Source: Betaproteobacteria bacterium
GTDB lineage: Bacteria > Pseudomonadota > Gammaproteobacteria > Burkholderiales > Burkholderiaceae_C
Direction: 5' to 3'
Length of the DNA stretch: 9,902 nucleotides
Assembly: GCA_009923895.1 (NCBI GenBank)
Contig: RFSP01000050.1
Span: forward strand, 1 to 9,902
The stretch's first letter is position 1; each line of letters opens with the position of its first letter. Positions 1 to 6,317 of the stretch are shown here, one piece after another. Below the pieces are notes generated by a model, which did not search any database, was not told the origin of the DNA, and saw only the letters and a list, made by a program, of their open reading frames with translations. The position numbers were made by a program, and so were the translations under genes.

Positions 1-105
1 ATTTCAACGGGCACCGTTGAGGCAGGCAAGATCGAATACTGTGGGGCAACGCCCTCATTGGAAGTCAATTTTGCGTTCTGTTCTACCCTCGAAAAAGTGA
101 AATGA
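1..105 (+). CDS. Possible 3' end of an unrecognised protein (partial)
   Basis: From base 1 the first reading frame is open for 34 codons and stops at TGA (103-105); the other two plus frames close earlier or at about the same place. The visible tail contains two cysteines (residues 14 and 27 of the fragment) and reads IEYCGATPSLEVNFAFCSTL near its middle. I do not recognise the family. The fragment is too short for codon statistics to prove that it is coding, and the window edge hides its start. It points towards the minus-strand lipase gene, so the two would be convergent. It may be chance. Confidence 0.25.
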   Translation: MSTGTVEAGKIEYCGATPSLEVNFAFCSTLEKVK

Positions 106-124
106 CTTCGGAGATTTTTTGAGG
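87..124. repeat. Imperfect inverted repeat, weak terminator candidate
   Basis: The arms CCTCGAAAAA (87-96) and TTTTTTGAGG (115-124) pair over 10 positions, one of them a G-U, around an 18-nt loop. The repeat spans the stop codon of the possible partial gene at the left edge. The stem is A-T rich and has no separate T-run after a GC stem, so it is not a textbook intrinsic terminator. The rest of the gap to position 221 holds only short GC-stem repeats (GCCCC/GGGGC at 167-179 and CGGGT/ACCCG at 201-220), neither followed by a T-run on either strand. No gene or RNA is recognisable there. Confidence 0.25.
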
Positions 125-221
125 AACGGCTAATCGCCGACTCTGCTTTGGGGCGAGCTGACTCATGCCCCTTGGGGGCTGCCACATCCGATGCTCTGCT
201 CGGGTATTTCGGTTAACCCGA

Positions 222-1574
222 TCATCTCCGCCGAGCGTTGAACCACTCGAGCACATTGTTCTGGCCGCCCAGGGATGAGGCGTCGCCGTAAAGCGAGGCG
301 AGGAAGTTGCCACGGTGGCTCCCACCTGCGACGGGTATTCCTGCCGTTTGTCCACCGCCTGCAGCGATGGCCCGCTGCACCATTGTCGGATGGAGGGCTT
401 CGTCGGCCATGCCGTAGTAGAACCGGATGGGCGCGTCATAGCGGTAAAACGTGGGTGTGTTGGCCGCCATGCGACGCAGGAACGCGCTGTTGCGCTCATC
501 GGTGAACTCGGTGAAAAACCCCGGTACCAGCAATGTGCGCCCTGTGGGAAACGGTTTGGCCGGATCGACGTTCAACTCGTAGTCGGACCAATACTTGGCG
601 GCCATGTCGCGAAATTCTGGGCGCACCGCCACCTTGAGCAACCCATCCAACCGATAGTGGAGCTCAAAACTGCCCAACGTGATGATCATGCACAGGGACA
701 CCCAGTCGGGCATCGCGGGATAGCTGCTCGCTCCCTCGGGGGGGTCGAAGGTTTGTTTGCCGGCCCAGAAGCGCCAGCACTCGGTCAGTTCGGTAAACGG
801 GCTTTGTACCGCCGTGCCCCGGATCGGGTAGCCTTTGGCTCGCAGGGCTTGATGCAGCCATTGCGTGTTCACAGCACCTTGCGACCATCCGTTGAGAAAT
901 AGCGGCCCAGGCTGGTGTTTTAGCGAGCGCAGCGCTTGAACCCCGACATCCAAGATTCGCATGCACGTGTGGGTGGTCACGTCCTTCACGGCATAGCCCT
1001 CGCCACGGCCGTTGCGAAACGGTCCCTTGCCCACATAGTCTGCGGCAATCACGGCATAGCCTTGTCCCGCAAAGCGATGCACATTGAGCAGCGTTTCCAC
1101 TGAATCCTTGACGTCGGTCAGCTGGTAAGCGGGGTCTTTGAGCAACAGCAAGTTCGAGGGGATCTCTCCAAATGAGAGGACCGTGCCATGCTGCCAGGAC
1201 AACACGGGGAGCGGCCCAGGGGCTCCCACCGGGACGGCGAGCAGGCCGCTGATCTTGAGGATTTCGCCGGTCTCGGGGACTTTGACGGTCGTGACCAGAC
1301 GGTGAAGGTCCACGTCATAGCGAGCACCATCGCGCGCGACGTTGAAATCGGGCAGTATGACGGGCTTGTTGAAGTCTTTGTAGAAAGCCGCCACCAGCGC
1401 ATCCAGCCGACGTGCCGGCACACGAAAACTCATGTCGATCGACGCCGCGGAGGACGCTGAGGGCCAAGCCAAACCGGCGACCAGTGATCCTGCAGTGCCC
1501 AGCCAATGACGTCGGTTGACCTCTACGTCAGTGGAGGGGGTGTGCCCTTGCAACAATTGAGAAGATGTTTTCAT
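222..1574 (-). CDS. Tat-exported alpha/beta hydrolase, secretory lipase type
   Basis: A 450-residue serine hydrolase probably acting outside the cytoplasm on an ester or lipid; the substrate cannot be read from the sequence. The N-terminus looks like a twin-arginine signal: NRRHWLG (R21-R22), then a small-residue hydrophobic stretch to about residue 39 and an Ala-rich cleavage region near residues 40-44. An oxyanion-type WQHGT lies at 127-131, AADYVGKG at about 177-184, and the nucleophile elbow GWSQG puts the catalytic serine at S231. Near the C-terminus FYYGMADE and GGSHRGN supply likely catalytic Asp and His. I chose the ATG at 1574 because the longer frame starts with TTG at 1661 and adds 29 residues ahead of the export signal. 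Neither start has a good Shine-Dalgarno sequence. It is divergent from the Ada-like gene. The fold is secure; 'lipase' is the likely but unproven activity. Confidence 0.8.
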   Translation of the reverse strand: MKTSSQLLQGHTPSTDVEVNRRHWLGTAGSLVAGLAWPSASSAASIDMSFRVPARRLDALVAAFYKDFNKPVILPDFNVARDGARYDVDLHRLVTTVKVPETGEILKISGLLAVPVGAPGPLPVLSWQHGTVLSFGEIPSNLLLLKDPAYQLTDVKDSVETLLNVHRFAGQGYAVIAADYVGKGPFRNGRGEGYAVKDVTTHTCMRILDVGVQALRSLKHQPGPLFLNGWSQGAVNTQWLHQALRAKGYPIRGTAVQSPFTELTECWRFWAGKQTFDPPEGASSYPAMPDWVSLCMIITLGSFELHYRLDGLLKVAVRPEFRDMAAKYWSDYELNVDPAKPFPTGRTLLVPGFFTEFTDERNSAFLRRMAANTPTFYRYDAPIRFYYGMADEALHPTMVQRAIAAGGGQTAGIPVAGGSHRGNFLASLYGDASSLGGQNNVLEWFNARRR

Positions 1575-1680
1575 GAGCGTGTCTGGACAGTCAGATGATT
1601 TACAGCGGAGCGGGGAGTGTGAACCGAAAGCCGTTGATGAGTCAATTCGTCGCAAACCCAAAAGCTTCGCAAGTTTCGGG

Positions 1681-1702
1681 TTGAATCCCCGCTGCGATTC
1701 AA
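1681..1702. promoter_or_regulatory. Perfect inverted repeat in the divergent lipase/ada-like gap
   Basis: TTGAATC (1681-1687) and GATTCAA (1696-1702) form a perfect 7-bp inverted repeat with an 8-nt centre, a spacing typical of an operator for a dimeric regulator. It lies 32 bp before the ATG of the Ada-like gene and about 107 bp upstream of the chosen lipase start, so it could serve either or both. The AraC-type domain of the adjacent protein is one possible binder, although Ada proteins usually bind non-palindromic boxes. It is not an FNR box, whose half-sites are separated by only 4 bp. Confidence 0.4.
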
Positions 1703-1733
1703 CGAGACTGGGGACTCTATCAGGAGTTGCAGG

Positions 1734-2630
1734 ATGACCTCAGATGCGAAGACTCGGCATTACGACACCGTGGCTCGGGCCATTGAATTCATCCGAAAAA
1801 ACGCCAAACGCCAACCCACTTTGGAGGACATTGCACAGGCCGTGCACATGAGTCCTTTTCACCTGCAGCGGGTCTTTTCTGAATGGGCAGGGTTGTCGCC
1901 CAAGCGCTTCTTGCAATATGTGACCAAACAACACGCCAAGGCCTGCCTTTTGCAGTCTCACAGCGTGCTGCAAGTCTCTGAGTCTCTGGGTTTGAGCAGT
2001 GCCAGCCGCTTGCATGATTTGATGATCACCTCCGAGGCGATGACGCCTGGTGAAATCCAGTCGGCCGGGGAGGGGCTGCGCATCGGTTTCGGCCGGGGTG
2101 AATCGCCGTTTGGTGAAGCCTTGGTGGCATGGACGCCCCGCGGCATTTGCCACTTCTCGTTCGTGGACGAGGATTTTGATGAAAGGGTGGCCCGATTGAA
2201 GGTCACATGGGCTCGGGCCACTCTGACACGCGATGACACACAAGCACTGCGGTGGACGACGCAGATCTTTGCCCGTGGAGTCCCGCGTGGACCCATTCAT
2301 TTGGTTTTGCGGGGAACGAACTTTCAAATCAAGGTGTGGGAGGCGCTGATCCACACGCGGCCTGCAGAGGTGCTGTCGTACGGGCGATTGGCCCAGAAAA
2401 TCCACCAACCCAAGGCCCAACGGGCTGTGGGGACCGCGCTGTCCTTGAACGACATCGGCTTTTTGATTCCATGCCATCGCGTGATACAAGAGTCGGGTGA
2501 AGTGGGCCAATTCCGTTGGGGGACGGCTCGAAAAGTCGCCATGCAGGCTTGGGAGCAGGGGATCTTTGGCGCGCCAGAACAAGTGCCAGCCGGTGCCATG
2601 GCGAGCTCTCCCACGCCAGGTGCCCATTGA
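1734..2630 (+). CDS. Ada-like AraC-HTH / O6-methylguanine-DNA methyltransferase fusion
   Basis: A 298-residue cytoplasmic protein expected to repair O6-methylguanine by moving the methyl group to its own cysteine, and perhaps to regulate transcription. Residues 10-110 form an AraC-type double helix-turn-helix (PTLEDIAQAVHMSPFHLQRVF at 28-48; second HTH at about 78-95, then MTPGEI). Residues 120-190 match the Ada/Ogt N-terminal ribonuclease-like domain. The catalytic domain follows, with NFQIKVWEAL at 196-205, SYGRLA at 215-220, RAVGTAL at 230-236 and active-site PCHRVI with acceptor C247. The N-terminal zinc-binding Cys4 domain of E. coli Ada, which accepts methyl from phosphotriesters and switches on the adaptive response, is absent. 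A good Shine-Dalgarno AGGAG (1722-1726) lies 7 nt before the ATG. The serine hydrolase gene follows after 19 bp, probably in the same transcript. Confidence 0.9.
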   Translation: MTSDAKTRHYDTVARAIEFIRKNAKRQPTLEDIAQAVHMSPFHLQRVFSEWAGLSPKRFLQYVTKQHAKACLLQSHSVLQVSESLGLSSASRLHDLMITSEAMTPGEIQSAGEGLRIGFGRGESPFGEALVAWTPRGICHFSFVDEDFDERVARLKVTWARATLTRDDTQALRWTTQIFARGVPRGPIHLVLRGTNFQIKVWEALIHTRPAEVLSYGRLAQKIHQPKAQRAVGTALSLNDIGFLIPCHRVIQESGEVGQFRWGTARKVAMQAWEQGIFGAPEQVPAGAMASSPTPGAH

Positions 2631-2649
2631 CGTGACCAGAGACTTCATC

Positions 2650-3924
2650 ATGCGCAGGACGCCTTCGAAAACTCGGCGTGTCAGACCCAAGGATCTGCTG
2701 ATTGTTTTTGGGGTGTTCATGGCTGGGCCCGTGTGGGCAGAACCCGATGCAGACGCCTTGGGCCGGGCCATGAACTATCCCGTGGGGGATGGATCGCAAG
2801 GGCGCAACGAAGCCTTTCGTGTCGGGGCCTGGTCGGCGTTGGATCAGGTGCCTGGCGTTCTCACGCAGAAGGTGGCCCGCTCCTCTCAAGCCCAAGCGCT
2901 GCCGCGATCGAAGACTTCTTTTGATATTCGCTACACCTACCGAAACACGACCTACACGGTGAACGACTATCTGGATCGCCAGCGTGTGACGGGCTTGCTG
3001 ATTCTCAAGGACGGCGAGATCGTGCTGGAACGTTACCGTTACGCCCGCCAAGAAGATGCGCGGTTTTTGTCTTTCTCCATGGCCAAGAGCGTGACGTCGC
3101 TGCTGATGGGCGTGGCGCAGGCCCAAGGGTGGGTCAAGTCTCTGGATGACGTCGCAGCGCAGTACGTCAAGGATTTGGAGGGCAGCGCCTACGGTCAGAC
3201 CCGTATCCGTGATCTTTTACGGATGAGCTCTGGCTTGACCTTTACCGAGCGCTATGACGGCAGCGATGATGTCAGCCGCTTGTCCAGGGCTGTGGCCACG
3301 GGCTGGCCGGCCACGGTCGACGTTTTGCGGCAAGTGCAAGACCGGCACAGTCCTGCAGGGGCGAAGTTTGTGTACGCCAGCGCGGAAACCGAAGTGCTTG
3401 GGCGGGTCTTGACAGCGGCCACGGGGCGCTCCTTGGCTGAATTGACCCAGCAGTGGATTTGGGAGCCGATGGGGGCCGAGCACGAGGCCTTCTGGTGTAC
3501 CGGCCGGGACCGGCAGGCGGCGGCCTATTTCTGTTTCAACGCGAGTTTGCGGGACTGGGGGCGATTGGGCGCCATGCTGGCTCGAGATGGCCGAGTGGGC
3601 GATCGACAGGTGATCCCGCTGGACTATTTGCTCGCTGCCACCGATGCAGCGCGTCAGCCCCCGGCGTTTCGCCCGTATCGAGCGACCGCTTATGTGGGCT
3701 ACGGCTACCAGTTTTGGATACACCCGTTTCGCGAGCGCACGTTTGTGATGCAAGGGGTGCACGGGCAGGCCGTGTATGTGCAGCCCGCCAGCGGCATTGT
3801 GATGGTCCACACCGCCGTCTATGCCCATCCCAGCGGCATGCAAGATCCGCAGCCGTTTGCAGAGCGCAATGCCCTGTGGCAAGGTGTGGTGGACGCTTTG
3901 GGCGGATCAACCGCGCGCTATTGA
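2650..3924 (+). CDS. Secreted serine hydrolase, beta-lactamase / NylB-like fold
   Basis: A 424-residue protein of the class C beta-lactamase-related family, most like 6-aminohexanoate-dimer hydrolase (NylB) and EstB-type esterases. A Sec signal is visible: a basic region to K14, a hydrophobic core LLIVFGVFMAG and a VWA|E cleavage site at about residue 30. Catalytic motifs are in order: SMAK (S143 and K146, the SxxK nucleophile and base), YAS at 242-244, and HGQ at about 371-373 in place of the KTG box. RMSSGLTF (191-198) and NASLRDWGRLG are typical of the family. The frame is open back to 2497 inside the preceding gene. I chose the ATG at 2650 because the signal peptide then sits at the N-terminus; an in-frame GTG at 2632 is possible, and neither start has a strong ribosome site. 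It probably acts in the periplasm on an amide or ester; the substrate is unknown. Its last 7 bases overlap the convergent small membrane protein gene. Confidence 0.85.
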   Translation: MRRTPSKTRRVRPKDLLIVFGVFMAGPVWAEPDADALGRAMNYPVGDGSQGRNEAFRVGAWSALDQVPGVLTQKVARSSQAQALPRSKTSFDIRYTYRNTTYTVNDYLDRQRVTGLLILKDGEIVLERYRYARQEDARFLSFSMAKSVTSLLMGVAQAQGWVKSLDDVAAQYVKDLEGSAYGQTRIRDLLRMSSGLTFTERYDGSDDVSRLSRAVATGWPATVDVLRQVQDRHSPAGAKFVYASAETEVLGRVLTAATGRSLAELTQQWIWEPMGAEHEAFWCTGRDRQAAAYFCFNASLRDWGRLGAMLARDGRVGDRQVIPLDYLLAATDAARQPPAFRPYRATAYVGYGYQFWIHPFRERTFVMQGVHGQAVYVQPASGIVMVHTAVYAHPSGMQDPQPFAERNALWQGVVDALGGSTARY

Positions 3925-4046
3925 TCCCGAGGCGGCTCCTTGGCCTGCTGCCTCGTCTTCTCCCTCGCCTTTTTGACATCGTGGATCTGCCACAGGCCAA
4001 AGGCCAGGGCCAGCACAAACACACCCAATTCAATCCAGATTCCCAT
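3918..4046 (-). CDS. Small single-span membrane protein (42 aa), unrecognised
   Basis: Too short for an ordinary ORF list but well supported. ATG at 4046, stop TAG at 3918-3920. Residues 3-21 (starting IWIELGVFVLALAFG) form one hydrophobic segment with tryptophans at W4 and W19 near both membrane edges and a glutamate at E6. It is followed by H22-D23 and a basic tail (KKAREKTRQQAK), so the positive-inside rule predicts an N-out/C-in topology. Two AGGAGG Shine-Dalgarno copies precede the start. The gene ends inside the 3' end of the serine hydrolase gene (7-bp convergent overlap) and is divergent from crtE, sharing the region with the PpsR-type boxes. I cannot assign a function. Being next to crtE suggests, but does not prove, a link to photosynthetic membranes. 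It does not look like a light-harvesting polypeptide: there is no histidine within the span, and the only one lies at its C-terminal edge. Confidence 0.7.
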   Translation of the reverse strand: MGIWIELGVFVLALAFGLWQIHDVKKAREKTRQQAKEPPRDQ

Positions 4047-4048
4047 GG

Positions 4049-4066
4049 GTCCTCCTCGTCCTCCTC
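4049..4066 (-). promoter_or_regulatory. Tandemly duplicated Shine-Dalgarno of the small membrane protein gene
   Basis: On the minus strand the 9-mer GAGGAGGAC occurs twice in direct tandem, giving two AGGAGG elements (4065-4060 and 4056-4051). The nearer one is 4 nt from the ATG, slightly short, and the farther one 13 nt. This strong ribosome-binding region is the main evidence that the 42-codon frame is real. Confidence 0.6.
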
Positions 4067-4108
4067 TTTAGCCTTCCACACATTGGCCTGACCGCCTGAC
4101 TCCCGAAC

Positions 4109-4152
4109 TGTCATTTAAACTTGACAATTCCTTATGGATTGTTAAATTGACA
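4109..4152 (+). promoter_or_regulatory. Tandem PpsR/CrtJ-type operator upstream of crtE
   Basis: Box 1 is TGTCATTTAAACTTGACA (4109-4126), a perfect TGT-N12-ACA with the preferred TGTCA...TGACA arms. Box 2 is TGGATTGTTAAATTGACA (4135-4152), with one change (TGG for TGT). They are separated by exactly 8 bp, the spacing known for cooperative PpsR/CrtJ binding at Rhodobacter bchC. A further TGTCA half-site begins 8 bp after box 2 (4161-4165) but has no partner ACA. PpsR/CrtJ represses pigment genes in air and light. Binding here is inferred from motif and context; no regulator gene is in the window. Confidence 0.75.
4121..4148 (+). promoter_or_regulatory. Probable sigma70-type crtE promoter
   Basis: TTGACA (4121-4126) is a perfect -35 element formed by the right arm of PpsR box 1. 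A weaker -10-like element, TTAAAT (4142-4147) or TAAATT (4143-4148), follows after 15-16 bp inside box 2. Repressor bound to the two boxes would cover both promoter elements. Transcription would begin at roughly 4154-4156, leaving a leader of about 43 nt that contains the crtE ribosome site. It would drive crtE and, by read-through, the genes downstream. Confidence 0.45.
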
Positions 4153-4197
4153 GTTGGCACTGTCACCCGCAGCTGCCCAAATTGAAAGGTCAGGCCA

Positions 4198-5103
4198 ATG
4201 AGTCTACACGCACGGGTCGAAAAGGCGTTGCAGCGCCACGTGGAATCTGCTCTGGGCCAAGGCGCGCCCAAGGGCTTGGAAGACGCGGTACGCCACGCGG
4301 TGTTCAGCGGAGGCGCCAGGATCCGCCCTCAGCTTTGCGTAGCCGTGGCCATTGCCTGCGGAGACGAGGCCCCGCACCTGACCGACGCTGCCGCCACGGC
4401 CGTGGAGTTGATGCATTGCGCCTCCTTGGTCCACGACGACATGCCCGCCTTTGACAACGCGGCCACGCGGCGAGGCCAACCCACCGTTCACAAGGCCTAT
4501 GGAGAGCCTCTGGCTCTGCTTTGCGGTGACGCGCTGATTGTCATGGCTTACCAGGTGTTGACCGAGGCCGCCATGACCCATCCGGGGCGCCTGCCGGCCC
4601 TGGTTCGCAACTTGAGCCAGGGCGTGGGGCTGCCCCACGGGATCGTGGCCGGACAAGCCTGGGAGTGCGAGACCCGCGCCGACCTGGCTCAGTATCAAAG
4701 AAGCAAGACAGGCGCGTTGTTCGTGGCATCGGTGCGGGCGGGTGCGCTGGCCTGCGGGCAGGACGATCAGCCCTGGTCGCTGTTTGGAGAATCCTTGGGG
4801 CATGCCTACCAAGTGGCCGATGACATCCGCGATGTCTTGGGCCAAAGCGCGGCTCTGGGCAAACCCGCTGGGCAAGACCAATTGCTGGGCCGTCCCAACG
4901 CCATGGCCGCTTTGGGCCTGGAAGGCGCGTTGGAGCACTTTGAAGGATTGATGGGTCAGGCCATTCAGTCGGTGCCACAGTGTGCTTGCCGAGACATGTT
5001 GCAGCACCTGGTTCGGTTGGAGTCGCAACGGCTGATTCCCACGGATTTGCACCCGCAAGTGGCCGTCACGCGAGGCAGTGTGGCCAGCGCGTTGCATCGC
5101 TGA
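4198..5103 (+). CDS. crtE: Geranylgeranyl diphosphate synthase CrtE
   Basis: A 301-residue cytoplasmic prenyltransferase that condenses isopentenyl diphosphate with allylic diphosphates to C20 geranylgeranyl diphosphate, used for carotenoids and for the bacteriochlorophyll side chain. The family signature is complete. GGARIRPQL (38-46) binds isopentenyl diphosphate. LVHDDMPAFDN holds the first aspartate-rich motif (D80, D81, D86) followed by RRG (91-93). GHAYQVADDIRDVLG holds the second (D208, D209, D212), and GK...QD...GRPN follows at 221-234. Length and domain order are normal. Shine-Dalgarno AAAGGT (4185-4190) lies 7 nt before the ATG. It is the first gene of the operon and sits behind two PpsR-type boxes; crtF starts 13 bp after its stop. 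The neighbours point to CrtE rather than a ubiquinone-type or farnesyl (IspA) synthase, although IspA is related and similar in length. Confidence 0.93.
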   Translation: MSLHARVEKALQRHVESALGQGAPKGLEDAVRHAVFSGGARIRPQLCVAVAIACGDEAPHLTDAAATAVELMHCASLVHDDMPAFDNAATRRGQPTVHKAYGEPLALLCGDALIVMAYQVLTEAAMTHPGRLPALVRNLSQGVGLPHGIVAGQAWECETRADLAQYQRSKTGALFVASVRAGALACGQDDQPWSLFGESLGHAYQVADDIRDVLGQSAALGKPAGQDQLLGRPNAMAALGLEGALEHFEGLMGQAIQSVPQCACRDMLQHLVRLESQRLIPTDLHPQVAVTRGSVASALHR

Positions 5104-5116
5104 AACACCACAGCGG

Positions 5117-6295
5117 ATGTCGCACTGGCCCATCAGCCCCGCGAGTGAGATCGGCCCGAGAGGGGGCGGACTGTGGACCCGCTGGCTGGAAAGGCTGGAG
5201 CGCTATTTCAGCGACCCGGCTCGATACGACCGGGTGCGCTCCTTTGCGTTGACCCGTTGGATGGCCCGAAGACGCACCCAGCAGCTGATGGGTGTGATGA
5301 CCGGGTTTGTGCAAAGCCAGGTGCTGTTGCTTTGCGTGCGAATGAAGCTCTTCGAACTCTTGGCAAGGGAGCCGATGGATCTGGGCGCCCTGGCGCGCCT
5401 TTTGTCCTACCAGGAGGGTCCGCTGCGCTGTGTGCTGGAGTCTGCGGTGTCTCTGAAGTTGTTGCGGCGCGATCCATCGGGCCTCTACACCTTGGGGGAA
5501 TTGGCCCATCCGGTTTTGGGGCACGCAGGCATACGCGCCATGGTGGAGCACAACCAGCTTCTGTACCGGGACCTTGCAGACCCTGAAGCGTTTTTGCGTG
5601 CAGGGGGCAAGGGCCATATGGCCGCCTATTGGCCCTACGCCCAGGAAGAGGGTGCGCAGCCCGCCATGCAGCCAGAGGCCCAAGGTCAGTCCGCGGCCTA
5701 TAGCGAGTTGATGGACGCCTCACAGAACTTTGTGATCGCCGAGGTGCTGGACAGTTTTGCGTTTGACCGGCACCGGTGTGTGCTGGACATCGGGTGTGGC
5801 AAGGGCCGGTTTGCGAGCGAACTGGCCAAACGCTGGCCTGACTTGCAATTGCATGTGCTGGATCTTCCCCATGTGATGTCGTTGACACGCCAGCGTTTGT
5901 GCGAGGCCGGTCTGGCAGGTCGCACGAGTTTTCATGGCCGCAGCTTCTTGGGTGAGCCCTTGCCTCGTGGTGCCGATCTGTGCACCTTGATTCGGGTGGC
6001 TCACGACCATCCGGATCACGTGGTGCAGGCGCTGTTCCAGCAGATCTATCAAGCCTTGCCCGCCGGCGGGCGCCTGCTCTTGGCCGAACCCATGGCGCTT
6101 GCGGCGCAGGGAGCCGCCCAGGGCGCTCGAGAGGCCGACCCTTATTTTCATTTCTACATGCTGGCCATGGGGCAGGGGCGGTTGCGCAGTGTGGGTGAGC
6201 TGAGCGCCATGCTCCAGAAAAGTGGGTTCTCTGCGGTGGAGACCGTTCCCACCGCCATGCCCATTCACGCCCAAATCTTGTTGGCAAGCAAATGA
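5117..6295 (+). CDS. crtF: Hydroxyneurosporene/demethylspheroidene O-methyltransferase CrtF
   Basis: A 392-residue S-adenosylmethionine-dependent methyltransferase that methylates the tertiary 1-hydroxyl of acyclic carotenoids, giving the methoxy group of spheroidene or spirilloxanthin. Residues 60-150 are the dimerisation/winged-helix part typical of plant-type O-methyltransferases (GFVQSQVLLLCVRMKLFELL at 63-82). The SAM pocket is CVLDIGCGKGRF (221-232) followed by VLDLPHV (247-253). RVAHDHPD (293-300) matches the catalytic LHDWxD region, and GGRLLLAEP (317-325) the next strand. The ATG at 5117 gives the usual family length of about 390 residues. Its ribosome site is weak, so translation may depend on crtE, whose stop is 13 bp upstream. 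A GTG at 5078 would overlap crtE and is less likely. Its presence implies the spheroidene/spirilloxanthin type of carotenoid pathway. Confidence 0.92.
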   Translation: MSHWPISPASEIGPRGGGLWTRWLERLERYFSDPARYDRVRSFALTRWMARRRTQQLMGVMTGFVQSQVLLLCVRMKLFELLAREPMDLGALARLLSYQEGPLRCVLESAVSLKLLRRDPSGLYTLGELAHPVLGHAGIRAMVEHNQLLYRDLADPEAFLRAGGKGHMAAYWPYAQEEGAQPAMQPEAQGQSAAYSELMDASQNFVIAEVLDSFAFDRHRCVLDIGCGKGRFASELAKRWPDLQLHVLDLPHVMSLTRQRLCEAGLAGRTSFHGRSFLGEPLPRGADLCTLIRVAHDHPDHVVQALFQQIYQALPAGGRLLLAEPMALAAQGAAQGAREADPYFHFYMLAMGQGRLRSVGELSAMLQKSGFSAVETVPTAMPIHAQILLASK

Positions 6296-6298
6296 GGG

Positions 6299-6314
6299 AG
6301 ATATTTGAATATCT
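6299..6314. repeat. Perfect AT-rich palindrome just after crtF
   Basis: AGATATT-TG-AATATCT: 7-bp arms with a 2-nt centre, 4 bp after the crtF stop codon. The arms are AT-rich and no T-run follows, so it is a poor terminator. It could be a regulator site or a weak RNA hairpin in the crtF-bchC intercistronic region. Confidence 0.5.
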
Positions 6315-6317
6315 AAG

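Noticed and set aside
87..124. Intrinsic terminator for the left-edge partial gene
   Set aside because: The stem is A/T-rich with an 18-nt loop and no T-run following a GC stem; listed only as a weak inverted repeat.
1681..1702. FNR box (TTGAT-N4-ATCAA)
   Set aside because: The arms begin TTGA/TCAA, but the centre is 8 nt with 7-nt arms, a geometry that does not fit FNR.
1740..2771. 343-codon open frame on the minus strand across the Ada-like gene
   Set aside because: It mirrors a well-matched gene on the plus strand. Its translation is rich in H, Q and R with no recognisable domain, as expected for a shadow of GC-rich coding sequence.
3453..4091. 212-codon plus-strand frame overlapping the end of the serine hydrolase and the gap
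   Set aside because: Alternative frame of the serine hydrolase; the part after 3924 is serine-rich translation of the CCTCCT repeat region and resembles no protein.
5078..5119. GTG start for crtF at 5078, overlapping crtE by 26 bp
   Set aside because: It adds 13 residues not expected for the family, and its GAGG is only 2 nt away; ATG 5117 gives the usual length.
4204..5133. 309-codon minus-strand frame opposite crtE
   Set aside because: Antisense shadow of a complete GGPP synthase with both aspartate-rich motifs; no domain in the antisense product.
5208..6287. 359-codon minus-strand frame opposite crtF
   Set aside because: Product is low-complexity R/P/A/H-rich, as expected from reading a GC-rich gene backwards; crtF is clearly the real gene.
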